Below are positions 18,895 to 29,455 of a stretch of DNA of 64,000 nucleotides, piece by piece. The first letter of the stretch is position 1. Each line of letters starts with the position of its first letter. The translations under genes and the position numbers were made by a program. Origin of the DNA: Veillonellaceae bacterium SB90. Lineage in GTDB: Bacteria; Bacillota; Negativicutes; Selenomonadales; Selenomonadaceae. The notes below the pieces were generated by a model. It was not told where the DNA came from. It searched no databases and saw only the letters and a program-made list of their open reading frames with translations. The stretch is taken from positions 9,524 through 73,523 of the forward strand of contig CABJCJ010000013.1 of the NCBI GenBank assembly GCA_902364065.1, written 5' to 3'.

Positions 18895-19248
18895 ATGAAG
18901 CAATGCATATTCATCCATCCGGATAACGGCCGCAGCATCCAGGTTCATATGGCTGATACATTCTGGACGCGCCTGGCGGGGCTGATGTTTCGCCGTCCTC
19001 TGCCGCCCGCGACAGGGCTCCTCATTACGCCCTGCAACAGCATCCACATGTGCTTCATGCGCTTCGCCATTGATGCCGTCTACCTCGACCAGCATGGCAA
19101 GATCCTTAAAATCACCCGCTACCTGCGCCCCTGGCTCGGCCTCTCCGCCTGCTGGCAAGCCCACAGCGTCCTCGAGATGACCGCCGGTCAGGCCGATGCC
19201 CTGGGCCTAAAGCCAGATCAAATCCTTACTTTCCAAGAACAAAAATAA
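18895..19248 (+). CDS. DUF192 family protein
   Basis: A 117-residue DUF192 protein of unknown biochemical function; the family is a small beta-rich domain. Family hallmarks are visible: FWTRLAGLMFRRPLP, TGLLITPCNSIHMCFMRFAIDAVYLD and VLEMTAGQADALGLKPDQI (each in part). Many DUF192 proteins have a signal peptide; this one does not. Short DUF192 genes occur inside or next to tad loci in several Firmicutes, and here it follows tadC, so a link to pilus assembly is possible but unproven. A clear terminator starts at its stop codon, marking the end of this part of the tad operon. Confidence 0.8.
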   Translation: MKQCIFIHPDNGRSIQVHMADTFWTRLAGLMFRRPLPPATGLLITPCNSIHMCFMRFAIDAVYLDQHGKILKITRYLRPWLGLSACWQAHSVLEMTAGQADALGLKPDQILTFQEQK

Positions 19249-19284
19249 AGTCAGGCTCGACAAAATATCGTGCCTGACTTTTTG
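19247..19284 (+). terminator. Intrinsic terminator after the DUF192 gene
   Basis: AAAGTCAGGC (19247-19256) pairs with GCCTGACTTT (19272-19281) and is followed by TT. The hairpin overlaps the stop codon of the preceding gene and closes the main tad transcript. Confidence 0.75.
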
Positions 19285-19345
19285 CTATCCAATAATTTAA
19301 GTTCGGTCAGGAAAATGGATTAACTGTCTTTTTTTTGCATGTTTA

Positions 19346-19401
19346 CACCTCTTTATATATAATTATGTGTAAAAAGTCACATAATTATATATAAAGAGGT
19401 G
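19346..19401. promoter_or_regulatory. Perfect 24-bp palindrome covering a ribosome binding site
   Basis: Bases 19346-19369 and 19378-19401 are exact reverse complements (24 bp each) with an 8-base loop. The right arm contains the AAAGAGGTG ribosome binding site of the gene starting at 19408. In RNA the hairpin would fully hide that site. The arms are mostly A/T apart from the CACCTC/GAGGTG ends, and no long T run follows, so it is not an ordinary terminator. It could be an RNA control element or a protein operator. Confidence 0.75.
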
Positions 19402-19407
19402 ATTATC

Positions 19408-20745
19408 ATGGAGAGACTGGTGATGAAGCGGCTGGTAGCTTGGAAGAAGTCGCCTTATCGGAAGCCACTGATATTGAAGGGGGGCCGTCAGGTCGGCAAG
19501 ACTTGGCTTCTGAAGGAATTGGGACGGCGGTATTATGAGAATATGGCGTATTTTAACTTTGATGAAAATCCGGAGTATAGGGATTTTTTCAAGACGACGA
19601 AGGATGTTTACCGTATAGTGCCGAATCTGGCGATGGCGAGCGGGCAGCAGATTTTGCCCGGCAAGACCTTGCTGGTCTTTGATGAGATACAGAATTCTCC
19701 AGAGGTGCTCAACGCGCTGAAGTATTTCCATGAGAATGCGCCGGAGTACCATGTTGCCTGCGCAGGGTTGCTGCTGGGCATTACGTTGGCAAAACCGTCG
19801 TCGTTTCCTGTGGGGCAGATAGACTTTTTGTCAGTCTATCCGATGAATTTTTTGGAATTTCTTATGGCGACTGGCAGTGGGAATCTGGCCGCCTATCTGG
19901 AGCAGGTTGAAGATTTGGCGCCTTTGCCGGAGGCGTTCTTCAATCCGCTGGTGGAGAAACTCAAGATGTACTACATTACAGGTGGTATGCCGGAGGTGGT
20001 TCAGCGCTGGATTGAGACGCAGTCGGTCGGGCAGGTGCAGGAAACGCTGATGAACATCCTGAATGCCTATGTGCGTGACTTTATGAAGCATCCAGAGACA
20101 CGGGAATATCCTAAGATTACTATGATCTGGGATTCATTGCCGTCGCAGCTGTCTCGTGAGAACAAGAAGTTCTTGTACAATGTTGTCAGGCCTGGGGCGC
20201 GTGCGCGCGAATACGAAGATGCGCTGCAGTGGCTTGTCAATTCGGAGCTCGTTTACAAGATATTCCGCATCAAGGCGCCGGGGCTGCCACTATCTGCCTA
20301 TGATGATCTCAGTGCTTTCAAGATATATCTGACTGATGTCGGCATCTTGAGACGGCTGTCCAAACTCGATCCTTCAGCATTCCGAGAGGGCGCGCGTCTT
20401 TTTGTGGAATTCAAAGGCGCGCTGACCGAGAACTTCGTCCTGCAGTCGCTGGTTCCACAGCTGGATGTCACGCCTCGTTATTGGTCTCGCACCAATCCAC
20501 CGTATGAAGTTGACTTCGTCATCCAGCGTCAGAACGATATCATCCCCGTTGAGGTCAAGGCAGACACGAACATCAAAAGCACCAGTCTGAAGAAATACGC
20601 GGAAACCTATCCTCAAGAAACAAAACTCAGGGTACGTTTTTCCTTGAATAACCTGAAATTCGATAACGGCGTCCTGAACATCCCTTTGTTCATGGCCGAC
20701 CAAGCTAGTACACTCATGGGCATAGCCTTGGCAGAGAAGGGCTGA
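19408..20745 (+). CDS. AAA ATPase with C-terminal DUF4143 domain
   Basis: A 445-residue AAA_14/DUF4143 protein. Walker A is GGRQVGKTWLLKELG (~24-38) and Walker B LLVFDEIQNSPE (~90-102). The C-terminal DUF4143 part (~200-400) ends in DFVIQRQNDIIPVEVKAD, a D-x-E-x-K pattern like the PD-(D/E)XK nuclease fold. Proteins of this family are widespread, often mobile, and of uncertain role; some have been suggested to act in defence or toxin-like systems. The gene is lower in GC than its neighbours. It sits between the DUF192 gene and tadG, flanked by a terminator and a new promoter, so it appears inserted into the tad locus. ATG 19408 is used because of AAAGAGGTG. Confidence 0.85.
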   Translation: MERLVMKRLVAWKKSPYRKPLILKGGRQVGKTWLLKELGRRYYENMAYFNFDENPEYRDFFKTTKDVYRIVPNLAMASGQQILPGKTLLVFDEIQNSPEVLNALKYFHENAPEYHVACAGLLLGITLAKPSSFPVGQIDFLSVYPMNFLEFLMATGSGNLAAYLEQVEDLAPLPEAFFNPLVEKLKMYYITGGMPEVVQRWIETQSVGQVQETLMNILNAYVRDFMKHPETREYPKITMIWDSLPSQLSRENKKFLYNVVRPGARAREYEDALQWLVNSELVYKIFRIKAPGLPLSAYDDLSAFKIYLTDVGILRRLSKLDPSAFREGARLFVEFKGALTENFVLQSLVPQLDVTPRYWSRTNPPYEVDFVIQRQNDIIPVEVKADTNIKSTSLKKYAETYPQETKLRVRFSLNNLKFDNGVLNIPLFMADQASTLMGIALAEKG

Positions 20746-20765
20746 ATCTGAGCATGTCCTTTTTC

Positions 20766-20794
20766 TTGCCTGTGCAGGGAGATGTTGCTATACT
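20766..20794 (+). promoter_or_regulatory. Promoter of the tadG-like gene
   Basis: TTGCCT (20766-20771), a 17-bp spacer and TATACT (20789-20794) preceded by TGC. This is the same extended -10 style as the promoter at 4943. It shows the tadG-like gene is transcribed on its own. Confidence 0.65.
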
Positions 20795-20839
20795 GGAGTC
20801 GTAGGATTTTATTGAAGGATCAGGAAAGAAGGAGTCGTC

Positions 20840-22255
20840 ATGGGCAGACCGATACACGCGCAACAAGGAGCCATACTGGTCCTGACGGCTTTTCTGCTGC
20901 CTTTTATCATCGCATTTACGGGACTGGCTGTTGACTTTGGCAGTGCCTACGTGCGCCGCTCGCAGCTGCAGAACGCAGCGGATGCCGCGGTTTTAGCTGG
21001 TGCTTATCATCTCGACGATAATCAGGCTGATGGCGTTGTTCTTCAGTATTTGCAAACGAATTTAGGGCCATATTTTAAAAATTATTCGTATCAAACTGGT
21101 GATGATTTTCCTAATGAATATGAAACCTTGAATTATCATACCGATAAGCAGAAAGATGAATTGGATGTAACCTTGCGGGGCAGTGTAGAAGCGTCATTCT
21201 TGAAGTTGTTTGATATCAATACGATACCAGTGTCCGTTACGGCAACAGCAAAAGTATCTAGTGAAGATAATCCATCTATTCCATCAGACGATATGTTTAA
21301 TTATGCAATAACTACTGGTAAAGAGGTTCCTTTGCATGATGATTATAACGATCCTAATACATCAGGATTATATATTAATACAAACAATGTAACGATAGAA
21401 GGAAATATAAGAACTAATGGAAGAATTGCTATGGACCAGAGTCGGAGTAATACGTTGTTAGGAAAAATATATACATCCGAAGATGTAACATACGGAACTC
21501 CTAAATTTAAAAATTTTGATTATGGAGGATTTAAGGGAAAAGTGGATATTGACCCAAATGTTTGGGGTAGATATGGATGGTATAATGGAAGAGAAGAATT
21601 TTATACCTTTATCGATAAAGATGGGCAGCCTATTTCTGAAATGAAATTAAAATATCCTGATAACCCTGCCTATAAAGATATTTATTATTATAAGACTAAT
21701 CCTGATAAAGTTCAGTATGGTGATAATATTGATATTTCCATAGAGAAGAATAAGGGAATACAATCATTAATTGAGCAATATAAAAAAATGAAACCTGAAG
21801 ATAGAGAAAAAAATCATGTTTATTATGATGATGATGCAACAAAGAAAGATTGGAGCTATTCATTTCATAGTTGGCAGGGAAATCCTCAAAAGACATATCC
21901 GAATTTAACCATGAATGATAACAATTACTATAGGGTTATCATCGTTCCAGGAAACTTGACGGTTAGCTTTGAAAATACTCCACAACCGACAAAAGATGAG
22001 TTTTTTATTTTCATATCACTATATGGCAATATAACAGTCCCTGTTGATTTACCTGAATTAAATGGAATAATATATGCTCCTAATAAGAATAAGACGGTTA
22101 CTATACAAACATATAACACAAATTTTAATGGTAGTATCGTTGCCAATAGAGTGCTTATAACAGGCGGAAACAAAACAATACGATGGGCTAATTACCTTTC
22201 TGGAGGATCAAATCCATCTGGAGAAGGAAAAAAGACGGTCCACTTAGTAAAATAG
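20840..22255 (+). CDS. TadG-like Flp pilus-associated protein
   Basis: A 471-residue protein with the TadG/TadE-like N-terminus: QQGAILVLTAFLLPFIIAF as the membrane segment, then GLAVDFGSAYVRRSQLQNAADAAVLAGA, the typical TadG signature (given in part). The long remainder is extracytoplasmic, rich in Asn, Tyr, Asp and Lys, and not recognisable to me; no von Willebrand domain is evident. The first ~65 codons are GC-rich, and the rest is strongly AT-rich (22 of 60 G/C in the line from 21541). The exposed part may have been exchanged by recombination while the conserved anchor stayed. It probably decorates or anchors the pilus. Confidence 0.8.
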   Translation: MGRPIHAQQGAILVLTAFLLPFIIAFTGLAVDFGSAYVRRSQLQNAADAAVLAGAYHLDDNQADGVVLQYLQTNLGPYFKNYSYQTGDDFPNEYETLNYHTDKQKDELDVTLRGSVEASFLKLFDINTIPVSVTATAKVSSEDNPSIPSDDMFNYAITTGKEVPLHDDYNDPNTSGLYINTNNVTIEGNIRTNGRIAMDQSRSNTLLGKIYTSEDVTYGTPKFKNFDYGGFKGKVDIDPNVWGRYGWYNGREEFYTFIDKDGQPISEMKLKYPDNPAYKDIYYYKTNPDKVQYGDNIDISIEKNKGIQSLIEQYKKMKPEDREKNHVYYDDDATKKDWSYSFHSWQGNPQKTYPNLTMNDNNYYRVIIVPGNLTVSFENTPQPTKDEFFIFISLYGNITVPVDLPELNGIIYAPNKNKTVTIQTYNTNFNGSIVANRVLITGGNKTIRWANYLSGGSNPSGEGKKTVHLVK

Positions 22256-22327
22256 TTTTTATGGGGGATATATTTACAATCTAAGTGCAATAGAGCCTAT
22301 AAACTCAAATTAAATCTGTTTAATCAA

Positions 22328-22480
22328 AAAAGCCACTTTCCAGGTTACCATCCTAGGAAGTGGCTTTTGCCATGTGGGTTATTGTGCTTATCCACGCTGA
22401 TTCCATTCTATCACATCTGTACCGTCTGACAAGTCTTTTTTACAATACAAAAGCGGGAACAACCGAACGTTCCCGCTTTT
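22328..22480. terminator. Two terminator hairpins after tadG; rest of the 491-bp gap
   Basis: Hairpin one pairs AAAAGCCACTT with AAGTGGCTTTT (22328-22368). Hairpin two is a perfect 12-bp stem, AAAAGCGGGAAC (22449-22460) with GTTCCCGCTTTT (22469-22480). The 80 bases between them show no gene; a short RNA bounded by the two is possible but not supported. From 22481 to 22746 I see no credible coding frame or clear promoter, only the AGGAAAGGAAG ribosome binding site of threonine synthase near 22726. Confidence 0.65.
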
Positions 22481-22746
22481 GCCGCCTCTATACCTTCTGC
22501 CACCTACCACATACTAGATGTAGTAGGCCTCCCATGACTATATTACAACAAATGGGGGCGTATTTCAATAGAGGGCGAGAGAAATTTTCTTACTGGCTGG
22601 TGGCGGCACGGAGCGGTTGCGTTTTTCTGAAAGTTTCTTGCGGGACTGACAGGGGAACGGAGAAGCAATGACGAATCTAATAAGTGAATGGATTTATGTG
22701 AGAAATCGACGCGGGGGCGCTTGTTGTAGGAAAGGAAGCGATTCAC

Positions 22747-23742
22747 ATGTACTTTTATTGTGAAACATGCAAGAAGGAATATCCGCTGAATACGCATCTT
22801 TACCGCTGTGAATGCGGGGGCATGCTGAGCCTGCATAAGGATCCCGAGGATGTGCTGGCCTCGGGCATCACGCTCGGGGAGTTCGAGACGCCGCTGCTGC
22901 CGTTTACCGTGGATAAGCTGGATTTCCTGCTGAAACTCGAGAATCTGCAGCCGACGGGTTCTTTCAAGGACCGCGGAGCGTATACGCTCATCAATGAGCT
23001 TCATCGCCTCGGCATCAAGGAAATCGCGCTCGATTCCTCGGGCAATGCCGGTGCATCGATGGCTGCCTACGCGGCTGCAGCGGATATGAAGTGTACGGTT
23101 TATGTGCCGGATGATATCTCGCAGGAGAAGGTGGCTCAGATCGAGGCGTATGGCGCGAAGATCGTCAAGGTGGCCAACGGGCGCATGAAGGCGTGTGCGG
23201 CCGTCAAGCAGAATCTCGGTAAGGCGTATTATGCGTCGCATGTCTACAATCCGCTGTTCTTTGAGGGCATCAAGTCGATGGCGTATGAGATGTATCATCA
23301 GCTGCACGAGCATGTGCCGGATTACATCTTCGTGCCGGTCGGCAATGGCACGCTGCTTTTGGGGCTGTTCCTCGGCTTCTGGGAGATTGGCCGCCTGCCG
23401 CAGTTCGTGGCGGTGCAGTCGGAGAAATGTGCGCCGGTCTATGAAGCGTTCCATGGGCTGCCGAAGGGACCGCGCCGTTCGACGATTGCCGAGGCCATCC
23501 GCATCTCGGAGCCGAAGCGCATGAACGATATTGTGCGCGTGCTGAAGCTCTCGCATGGCGATGCCATCACGGTGGCGGATAAGGATATCCTCAAGGCGCA
23601 CAAGTACCTCGGTCATCGCGGCGTCTATGTCGAGATGACGTCGGCAGCGGCTCTGGCGGGAGCCGTGCAGTATTTCAAGGACGGCAAACCGGATAATTAC
23701 AAGGTCGTCATTCCTCTGACGGGCAATGGGCTCAAACGGTGA
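22747..23742 (+). CDS. thrC: Threonine synthase
   Basis: A PLP-dependent enzyme expected to convert O-phosphohomoserine to threonine. The 331 residues begin with a zinc-ribbon-like segment (Cys5, Cys8, Cys21, Cys23), common in archaeal-type and Firmicutes threonine synthases. The PLP lysine is Lys74 in TGSFKDRGAY, the phosphate-binding loop SSGNAGASMAAYAA follows, and PVGNGTLLLG near residue 200 binds the cofactor phosphate. It ends with PLTGNGLKR, where LTGxGLK is a threonine-synthase marker. Related PLP lyases (cysteate synthase-like) are the main alternative. It is followed 35 bp later by the Ppx/GppA gene on the same strand. Confidence 0.85.
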   Translation: MYFYCETCKKEYPLNTHLYRCECGGMLSLHKDPEDVLASGITLGEFETPLLPFTVDKLDFLLKLENLQPTGSFKDRGAYTLINELHRLGIKEIALDSSGNAGASMAAYAAAADMKCTVYVPDDISQEKVAQIEAYGAKIVKVANGRMKACAAVKQNLGKAYYASHVYNPLFFEGIKSMAYEMYHQLHEHVPDYIFVPVGNGTLLLGLFLGFWEIGRLPQFVAVQSEKCAPVYEAFHGLPKGPRRSTIAEAIRISEPKRMNDIVRVLKLSHGDAITVADKDILKAHKYLGHRGVYVEMTSAAALAGAVQYFKDGKPDNYKVVIPLTGNGLKR

Positions 23743-23777
23743 TAATGACGCATGGCAGATGAGAAAGGACGAGAAGT

Positions 23778-24686
23778 TTGTTATACGGAATGATTGATAT
23801 TGGCTCCAATACTGTGCGCATGGCGATTTACTTCATCGAGGGCACGCATGTGGAGATGCTCATGAAGAAGAAGCATACGGTCGGACTGGCGGCGTATCTC
23901 AAAGATGGCGTCATGCAGCAGCAGGGCATCGATAAGACGGTGGAGATCCTGACGGAGTTCAAGAGCTTCCTGATGAACTTCAATATCACGCATGTCGTGG
24001 CCTTTACGACGGCGGCGCTGCGCAATGCGAAGAACAGTCAGGCGGCCGTCGGGGAAATCGAGCGGCGTACGGGACTTCCCATCCGCGTCATCACGGGCGA
24101 TGAAGAGGCCACGTACGATTTCATCGGGGCGACGCATGGCCTGACGGCTGAAGGCGGCCTGCTCATCGATATCGGCGGTGCGAGCACGGAGATCGTCGTG
24201 TACCGCGGCCGTGAGATTCAGGAGAAGGTCAGCCTGCCCATCGGTTCGCTGGCGTTCTATACGAAGTATGTCGCAGGCGTCCTGCCGACGGCGGAGGAGT
24301 GCCAGGCGATGCGCGAAGAGGCCCGGGCGACGCTCGCAGCGGCCGATGGCTTCGAGGATGTCAAGGAAGGGGCTATTGCCGGCATCGGGGGCACGTTCAA
24401 GGGGGCCTGTGCGCTCTACAATGCATTGTTCCATGAGCCTGAGGACAATGTGAAGATGGAGGCCGCGAAGCTATCGGAGATCGTCCGCCGCTTCACGTTC
24501 GAGCATGGTCTGACGGAGGAGATGACGGTGATGCTGATGCGCACGGTGCCGGAGCGCATGCATACAGTCATCCCGGGGCTCATCATCGCCGAGGTGCTCG
24601 CAAGCCGTTTCCACAGTCAGGTCATCACCTACAGCGATTCAGGCGTACGTGAAGGGTACATCTACGCTGAAGTCTTGGGGCGCTAA
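23778..24686 (+). CDS. Ppx/GppA family phosphatase (exopolyphosphatase-like)
   Basis: A 302-residue member of the Ppx/GppA family of the sugar kinase/Hsp70 fold, which hydrolyses polyphosphate and/or pppGpp. The N-terminal phosphate loop IDIGSNTVRMAIY, the second loop LLIDIGGASTEIVVY near residue 130 and GIGGTFKGACALYN near residue 200 are present. It has only the two catalytic domains and lacks the C-terminal HD-like domain of E. coli Ppx, as in the short family type. The start is TTG 23778 with GAAAGGACGAG upstream; ATG 23790 is an alternative. Which substrate is used cannot be told from sequence. Confidence 0.85.
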   Translation: MLYGMIDIGSNTVRMAIYFIEGTHVEMLMKKKHTVGLAAYLKDGVMQQQGIDKTVEILTEFKSFLMNFNITHVVAFTTAALRNAKNSQAAVGEIERRTGLPIRVITGDEEATYDFIGATHGLTAEGGLLIDIGGASTEIVVYRGREIQEKVSLPIGSLAFYTKYVAGVLPTAEECQAMREEARATLAAADGFEDVKEGAIAGIGGTFKGACALYNALFHEPEDNVKMEAAKLSEIVRRFTFEHGLTEEMTVMLMRTVPERMHTVIPGLIIAEVLASRFHSQVITYSDSGVREGYIYAEVLGR

Positions 24687-24708
24687 CGCACCACATCATG
24701 AAAAACCA

Positions 24709-24741
24709 AAGGCCCGCCGGATTGACTACCCGGCGGGCCTT
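24709..24741 (+). terminator. Intrinsic terminator-like hairpin after the Ppx/GppA gene
   Basis: A 12-bp perfect stem: AAGGCCCGCCGG (24709-24720) with CCGGCGGGCCTT (24730-24741). The T tract after it is weak (TTATT). Confidence 0.65.
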
Positions 24742-24783
24742 ATTCGTATTGGGGCCGTTCAGCCCTTGTGAGACGGGCGTTTG

Positions 24784-24812
24784 TGGACTTTTGAGCGGGA
24801 AAATGGTATAAT
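24784..24812 (+). promoter_or_regulatory. Promoter of gyrA
   Basis: TATAAT at 24807-24812 with TGGACT at 24784-24789 gives a 17-bp spacer. The -10 is perfect and the -35 weak, as often for regulated gyrase promoters. Confidence 0.5.
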
Positions 24813-24870
24813 TAAATGCTAAATGATTTTGTAAAAAATGAGTTTATTTTTTAGATTTTGAGGTGAGATT

Positions 24871-27297
<2,427 letters not shown>

Positions 27298-27331
27298 TGA
27301 CTTGAAGAATGATTTGGGAAGGGGTGATTGT

Positions 27332-27916
27332 ATGGATCATGCAGTAGAGAGGGAATACCAGACGCCATTTGAACTCATCGATGGCAAAGTGGTCATGATG
27401 TCGCCGCGTCCTCGTGTGCGCCATGTTCAAGTGGCTGCTCGTATTGCCAACTTATTTGACCAGAAGTTACGCGGCAAACGATACACGGCCCTGCCGGACG
27501 GCGTCGACCTCATCCTGGATGAGAAGAACCACTTCATACCGGACGCGATGATTGTCTGCGACCCGGACAAGATCAAGGATACCTGTGTGGAGGGCGCGCC
27601 AGACCTCGTCGTTGAGGTCCTGTCGCCAAGCACGGCGAAGCGGGATCGTGGCGACAAGGCAAAGGCTTACGCAAAGGCTGGCGTCCGCGTCTACTGGATT
27701 GTCAGCATCGAGACGCGCAGTATCGAGATCTATCACAATGAAGAAGGCCGCTTCGAGCTTGCGCAGGTCTACACCTACTACTCCGAAGCTGACCGTGCTC
27801 GCAACGCCGAGCTGCTCGAGGAGCACCGGGAAGAAGAGGCAGACATGCCATACACCATCCCCGTTGAGCTCGCCCCCGGCTTCGATATCACCCTGGCTGA
27901 TATCTTCGAGAACTGA
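27332..27916 (+). CDS. Uma2-family (DUF820) putative restriction endonuclease
   Basis: A 194-residue Uma2/DUF820 protein with a PD-(D/E)XK nuclease-like fold. Motifs: ELIDGKVVMMSPRP at the N-terminus, then FIPDAMIVCD. The core is PDLVVEVLSPST with KAKAYAKAGVRVYWIV. The family is abundant in cyanobacteria and Selenomonadales; a nuclease role is assumed but rarely shown. It sits 34 bp after gyrA with AAGGGGTG upstream and may be read through from gyrA. It stands alone with no methylase or toxin partner nearby, so restriction is not supported by context. Confidence 0.8.
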   Translation: MDHAVEREYQTPFELIDGKVVMMSPRPRVRHVQVAARIANLFDQKLRGKRYTALPDGVDLILDEKNHFIPDAMIVCDPDKIKDTCVEGAPDLVVEVLSPSTAKRDRGDKAKAYAKAGVRVYWIVSIETRSIEIYHNEEGRFELAQVYTYYSEADRARNAELLEEHREEEADMPYTIPVELAPGFDITLADIFEN

Positions 27917-27932
27917 ATCACGTAAGTAACGT

Positions 27933-27979
27933 AAAAAGGCTATTTCCTTGAGCTGGTTGCTCAAGAGAATAGCCTTTTT
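27933..27979. terminator. Bidirectional terminator
   Basis: AAAAAGGCTATT (27933-27944) pairs with AATAGCCTTTTT (27968-27979). It has T runs on both strands and separates the Uma2 gene from the convergent YczE-like gene. Confidence 0.8.
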
Positions 27980-27984
27980 GTGTG

Positions 27985-28644
27985 TTATGATTTATGCGTA
28001 TGCGGTGCGAGGTAGATGCGGCCGTGGGCATCGACGCGGCTCAGGTGGCGCAGGTAGAAGCGGGCGATGATGCCGGTCAGCAGCGCGGAAATCAGCGTGC
28101 CTTCGCGGATGCCCTCGATGGTGCCCATGGTCAGCAGTGAGATGATGGCCGCAAGCACGACGAGGCTGATGTCATTGCCGACCTTGACCTTGCCGAAGTC
28201 GATGTGGAATTTATGGGCAAAGATGTAGACGGCGCCTTCGCCGGCGAGCATGAGGACGTCGGCGATGCCTTGTCCAGCCACGCCGAGCGCGACGAGAGCG
28301 GTACCGAGCACACAGAGGGCAATCTGGAGCGAGTAGAAATCCGGCACAATGGCAAAGAGCCGCATGAAAAAGTCAATGCAGAGGCCGAAGAGAATCGTCA
28401 CGGGAATCTGCAGCCAGAAGACTGTCGGGAAGTCGCGCCGCAGCATCAGGAGCTCGAAGATGACGAAGACCATGTTGACGGCAAATGTCGTCTGGCCGAA
28501 GGTGAACGGCGAGATCAGGCTCAGGACATACGGCAGGCTGGAGATCGGCGACGTGCCCAAGAGGCTTTTGACGACAAGGGCGATGCCGGCCGATTGGATC
28601 ATGACAGCCAGGATCAGCAGCAGGTAACGTTTTGGTGTAGACAA
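27985..28644 (-). CDS. YczE-like (YitT superfamily) integral membrane protein
   Basis: A 219-residue membrane protein with about five helices, resembling YczE/YitT-type proteins. The N-terminal helix carries IALVVKSLLGTSPISSLPYVLS, typical of the family (shown in part). LGVAGQGIADVLMLAGEGA and GTIEGIREGTLISALLTG are further conserved stretches. Function in this family is unknown; transport or regulation of secreted products has been suggested. The start is TTG 28644 with GAAAGAAGGA upstream. It stands as a single-gene unit. Confidence 0.72.
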   Translation of the reverse strand: MSTPKRYLLLILAVMIQSAGIALVVKSLLGTSPISSLPYVLSLISPFTFGQTTFAVNMVFVIFELLMLRRDFPTVFWLQIPVTILFGLCIDFFMRLFAIVPDFYSLQIALCVLGTALVALGVAGQGIADVLMLAGEGAVYIFAHKFHIDFGKVKVGNDISLVVLAAIISLLTMGTIEGIREGTLISALLTGIIARFYLRHLSRVDAHGRIYLAPHTHKS

Positions 28645-28699
28645 ATAAATCCTTCTTTCACGGTGTTTTTTTTATTATACAATGCCCGGCAGACAAAGA

Positions 28700-28741
28700 A
28701 AAAGACGAATGGCATGTTTTTATCATGTCATTCGTCTTTTG
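28700..28741 (-). terminator. Terminator after the nitroreductase gene
   Basis: On the minus strand AAAAGACGAATG pairs with CATTCGTCTTTT and is followed by TCTTT. It ends the nitroreductase transcript before the YczE-like gene. Confidence 0.75.
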
Positions 28742-28752
28742 TGTCACGGCAA

Positions 28753-29247
28753 TCATTCAATCCAGTGGATTTTCCTGGCATCGTAGCGGTCGACCTGGGG
28801 CTTCTTGCCGACGGGGTAGCCGAAGGGCAGCAGGGCGAAGGCGTACTGGTTGTCGGGCAGGCTCAGGATCTGACGGACGGCCTCCATGCGCTCGGGGACG
28901 GGAGAGACGGCCATCATGACGCCGCCGAGGCCAAGCTCTTCCATTTCAAGCCAGATGTTTTCCGTTGCAATCGCACAGTCGATATCCGTGATACTTGGGA
29001 AGATGACGTCCTTGCGGGCAGCGATGACGAGTACGACGGGAGCTTTGGCGGCTGCTCCCGCATAGGGGCTCGTCTTGGCAAGCGCTTCAATCGTCTCGCG
29101 TTTCGTCACGACATAGAATTCCCAGGGCTGCTGATTGCCTGCCGATGGCGCGACAAAGCCAGCCTGAAGTAGTTTCTCAATCTTCTCTTTTTCTACGGGC
29201 CTGTCCTCGAACTTGCGGACGCTCGTGCGGGTGAAGATGGCGTTCAT
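28753..29247 (-). CDS. Nitroreductase family protein (FMN-dependent)
   Basis: A 164-residue nitroreductase, the short NAD(P)H:FMN type. Motifs are TRTSVRKFEDRPV at the N-terminus (FMN phosphate contact), AGFVAPSAGNQQPWEFYVV, DCAIATENIWLEMEELGLG near the middle, and YAFALLPFGYPVGKKP near the end. Start ATG 29247 has AGAAGGGA eight bases upstream; the open frame extends further but without a signal. It is divergent from the SRPBCC-HxlR-DJ-1 gene group and shares its control region. The real substrate (quinone, nitro compound, flavin) cannot be inferred. Confidence 0.87.
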   Translation of the reverse strand: MNAIFTRTSVRKFEDRPVEKEKIEKLLQAGFVAPSAGNQQPWEFYVVTKRETIEALAKTSPYAGAAAKAPVVLVIAARKDVIFPSITDIDCAIATENIWLEMEELGLGGVMMAVSPVPERMEAVRQILSLPDNQYAFALLPFGYPVGKKPQVDRYDARKIHWIE

Positions 29248-29310
29248 AGTATCGTCCCTTCTCTTTAGTTGTTGTCTATTATCATTATAGCAGATGCGGC
29301 CCATCCTCAA

Positions 29311-29379
29311 TACTATCCTTTTGGGTACTATCATACAATAAAGTGCATTCTTAACAAAAGGATTCTTTGTGGCTATAAT
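29311..29379 (+). promoter_or_regulatory. Promoter and possible HxlR operator of the SRPBCC-HxlR-DJ-1 genes
   Basis: TTAACA (29351-29356), 17 bp, TATAAT (29374-29379) is a strong rightward promoter. Upstream the heptamer TACTATC occurs twice 15 bp apart (29311 and 29326), between the divergent nitroreductase start and this promoter. HxlR/YodB-type regulators bind TACT-like boxes, so these repeats are a reasonable operator candidate. The operator call is inference. Confidence 0.5.
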
Positions 29380-29455
29380 GAATGCATCAGCTGAAATGAG
29401 CCGCTGCGGCAAAAGGAAAATCTATGAGATACGACGAAATAAATGGAGGATATTT

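Noticed and set aside
19346..19401. Palindrome as an insertion-sequence end or rho-independent terminator
   Set aside because: No matching end or transposase is present, and no T run follows the right arm; the ribosome binding site lies within it.
22449..22480. Small RNA between the two hairpins after tadG
   Set aside because: No promoter could be found between 22369 and 22448, so the hairpin is listed only as a second terminator.
22360..22671. 103-codon open frame between tadG and threonine synthase
   Set aside because: It starts inside a terminator hairpin, lacks a ribosome binding site and has no recognisable composition.
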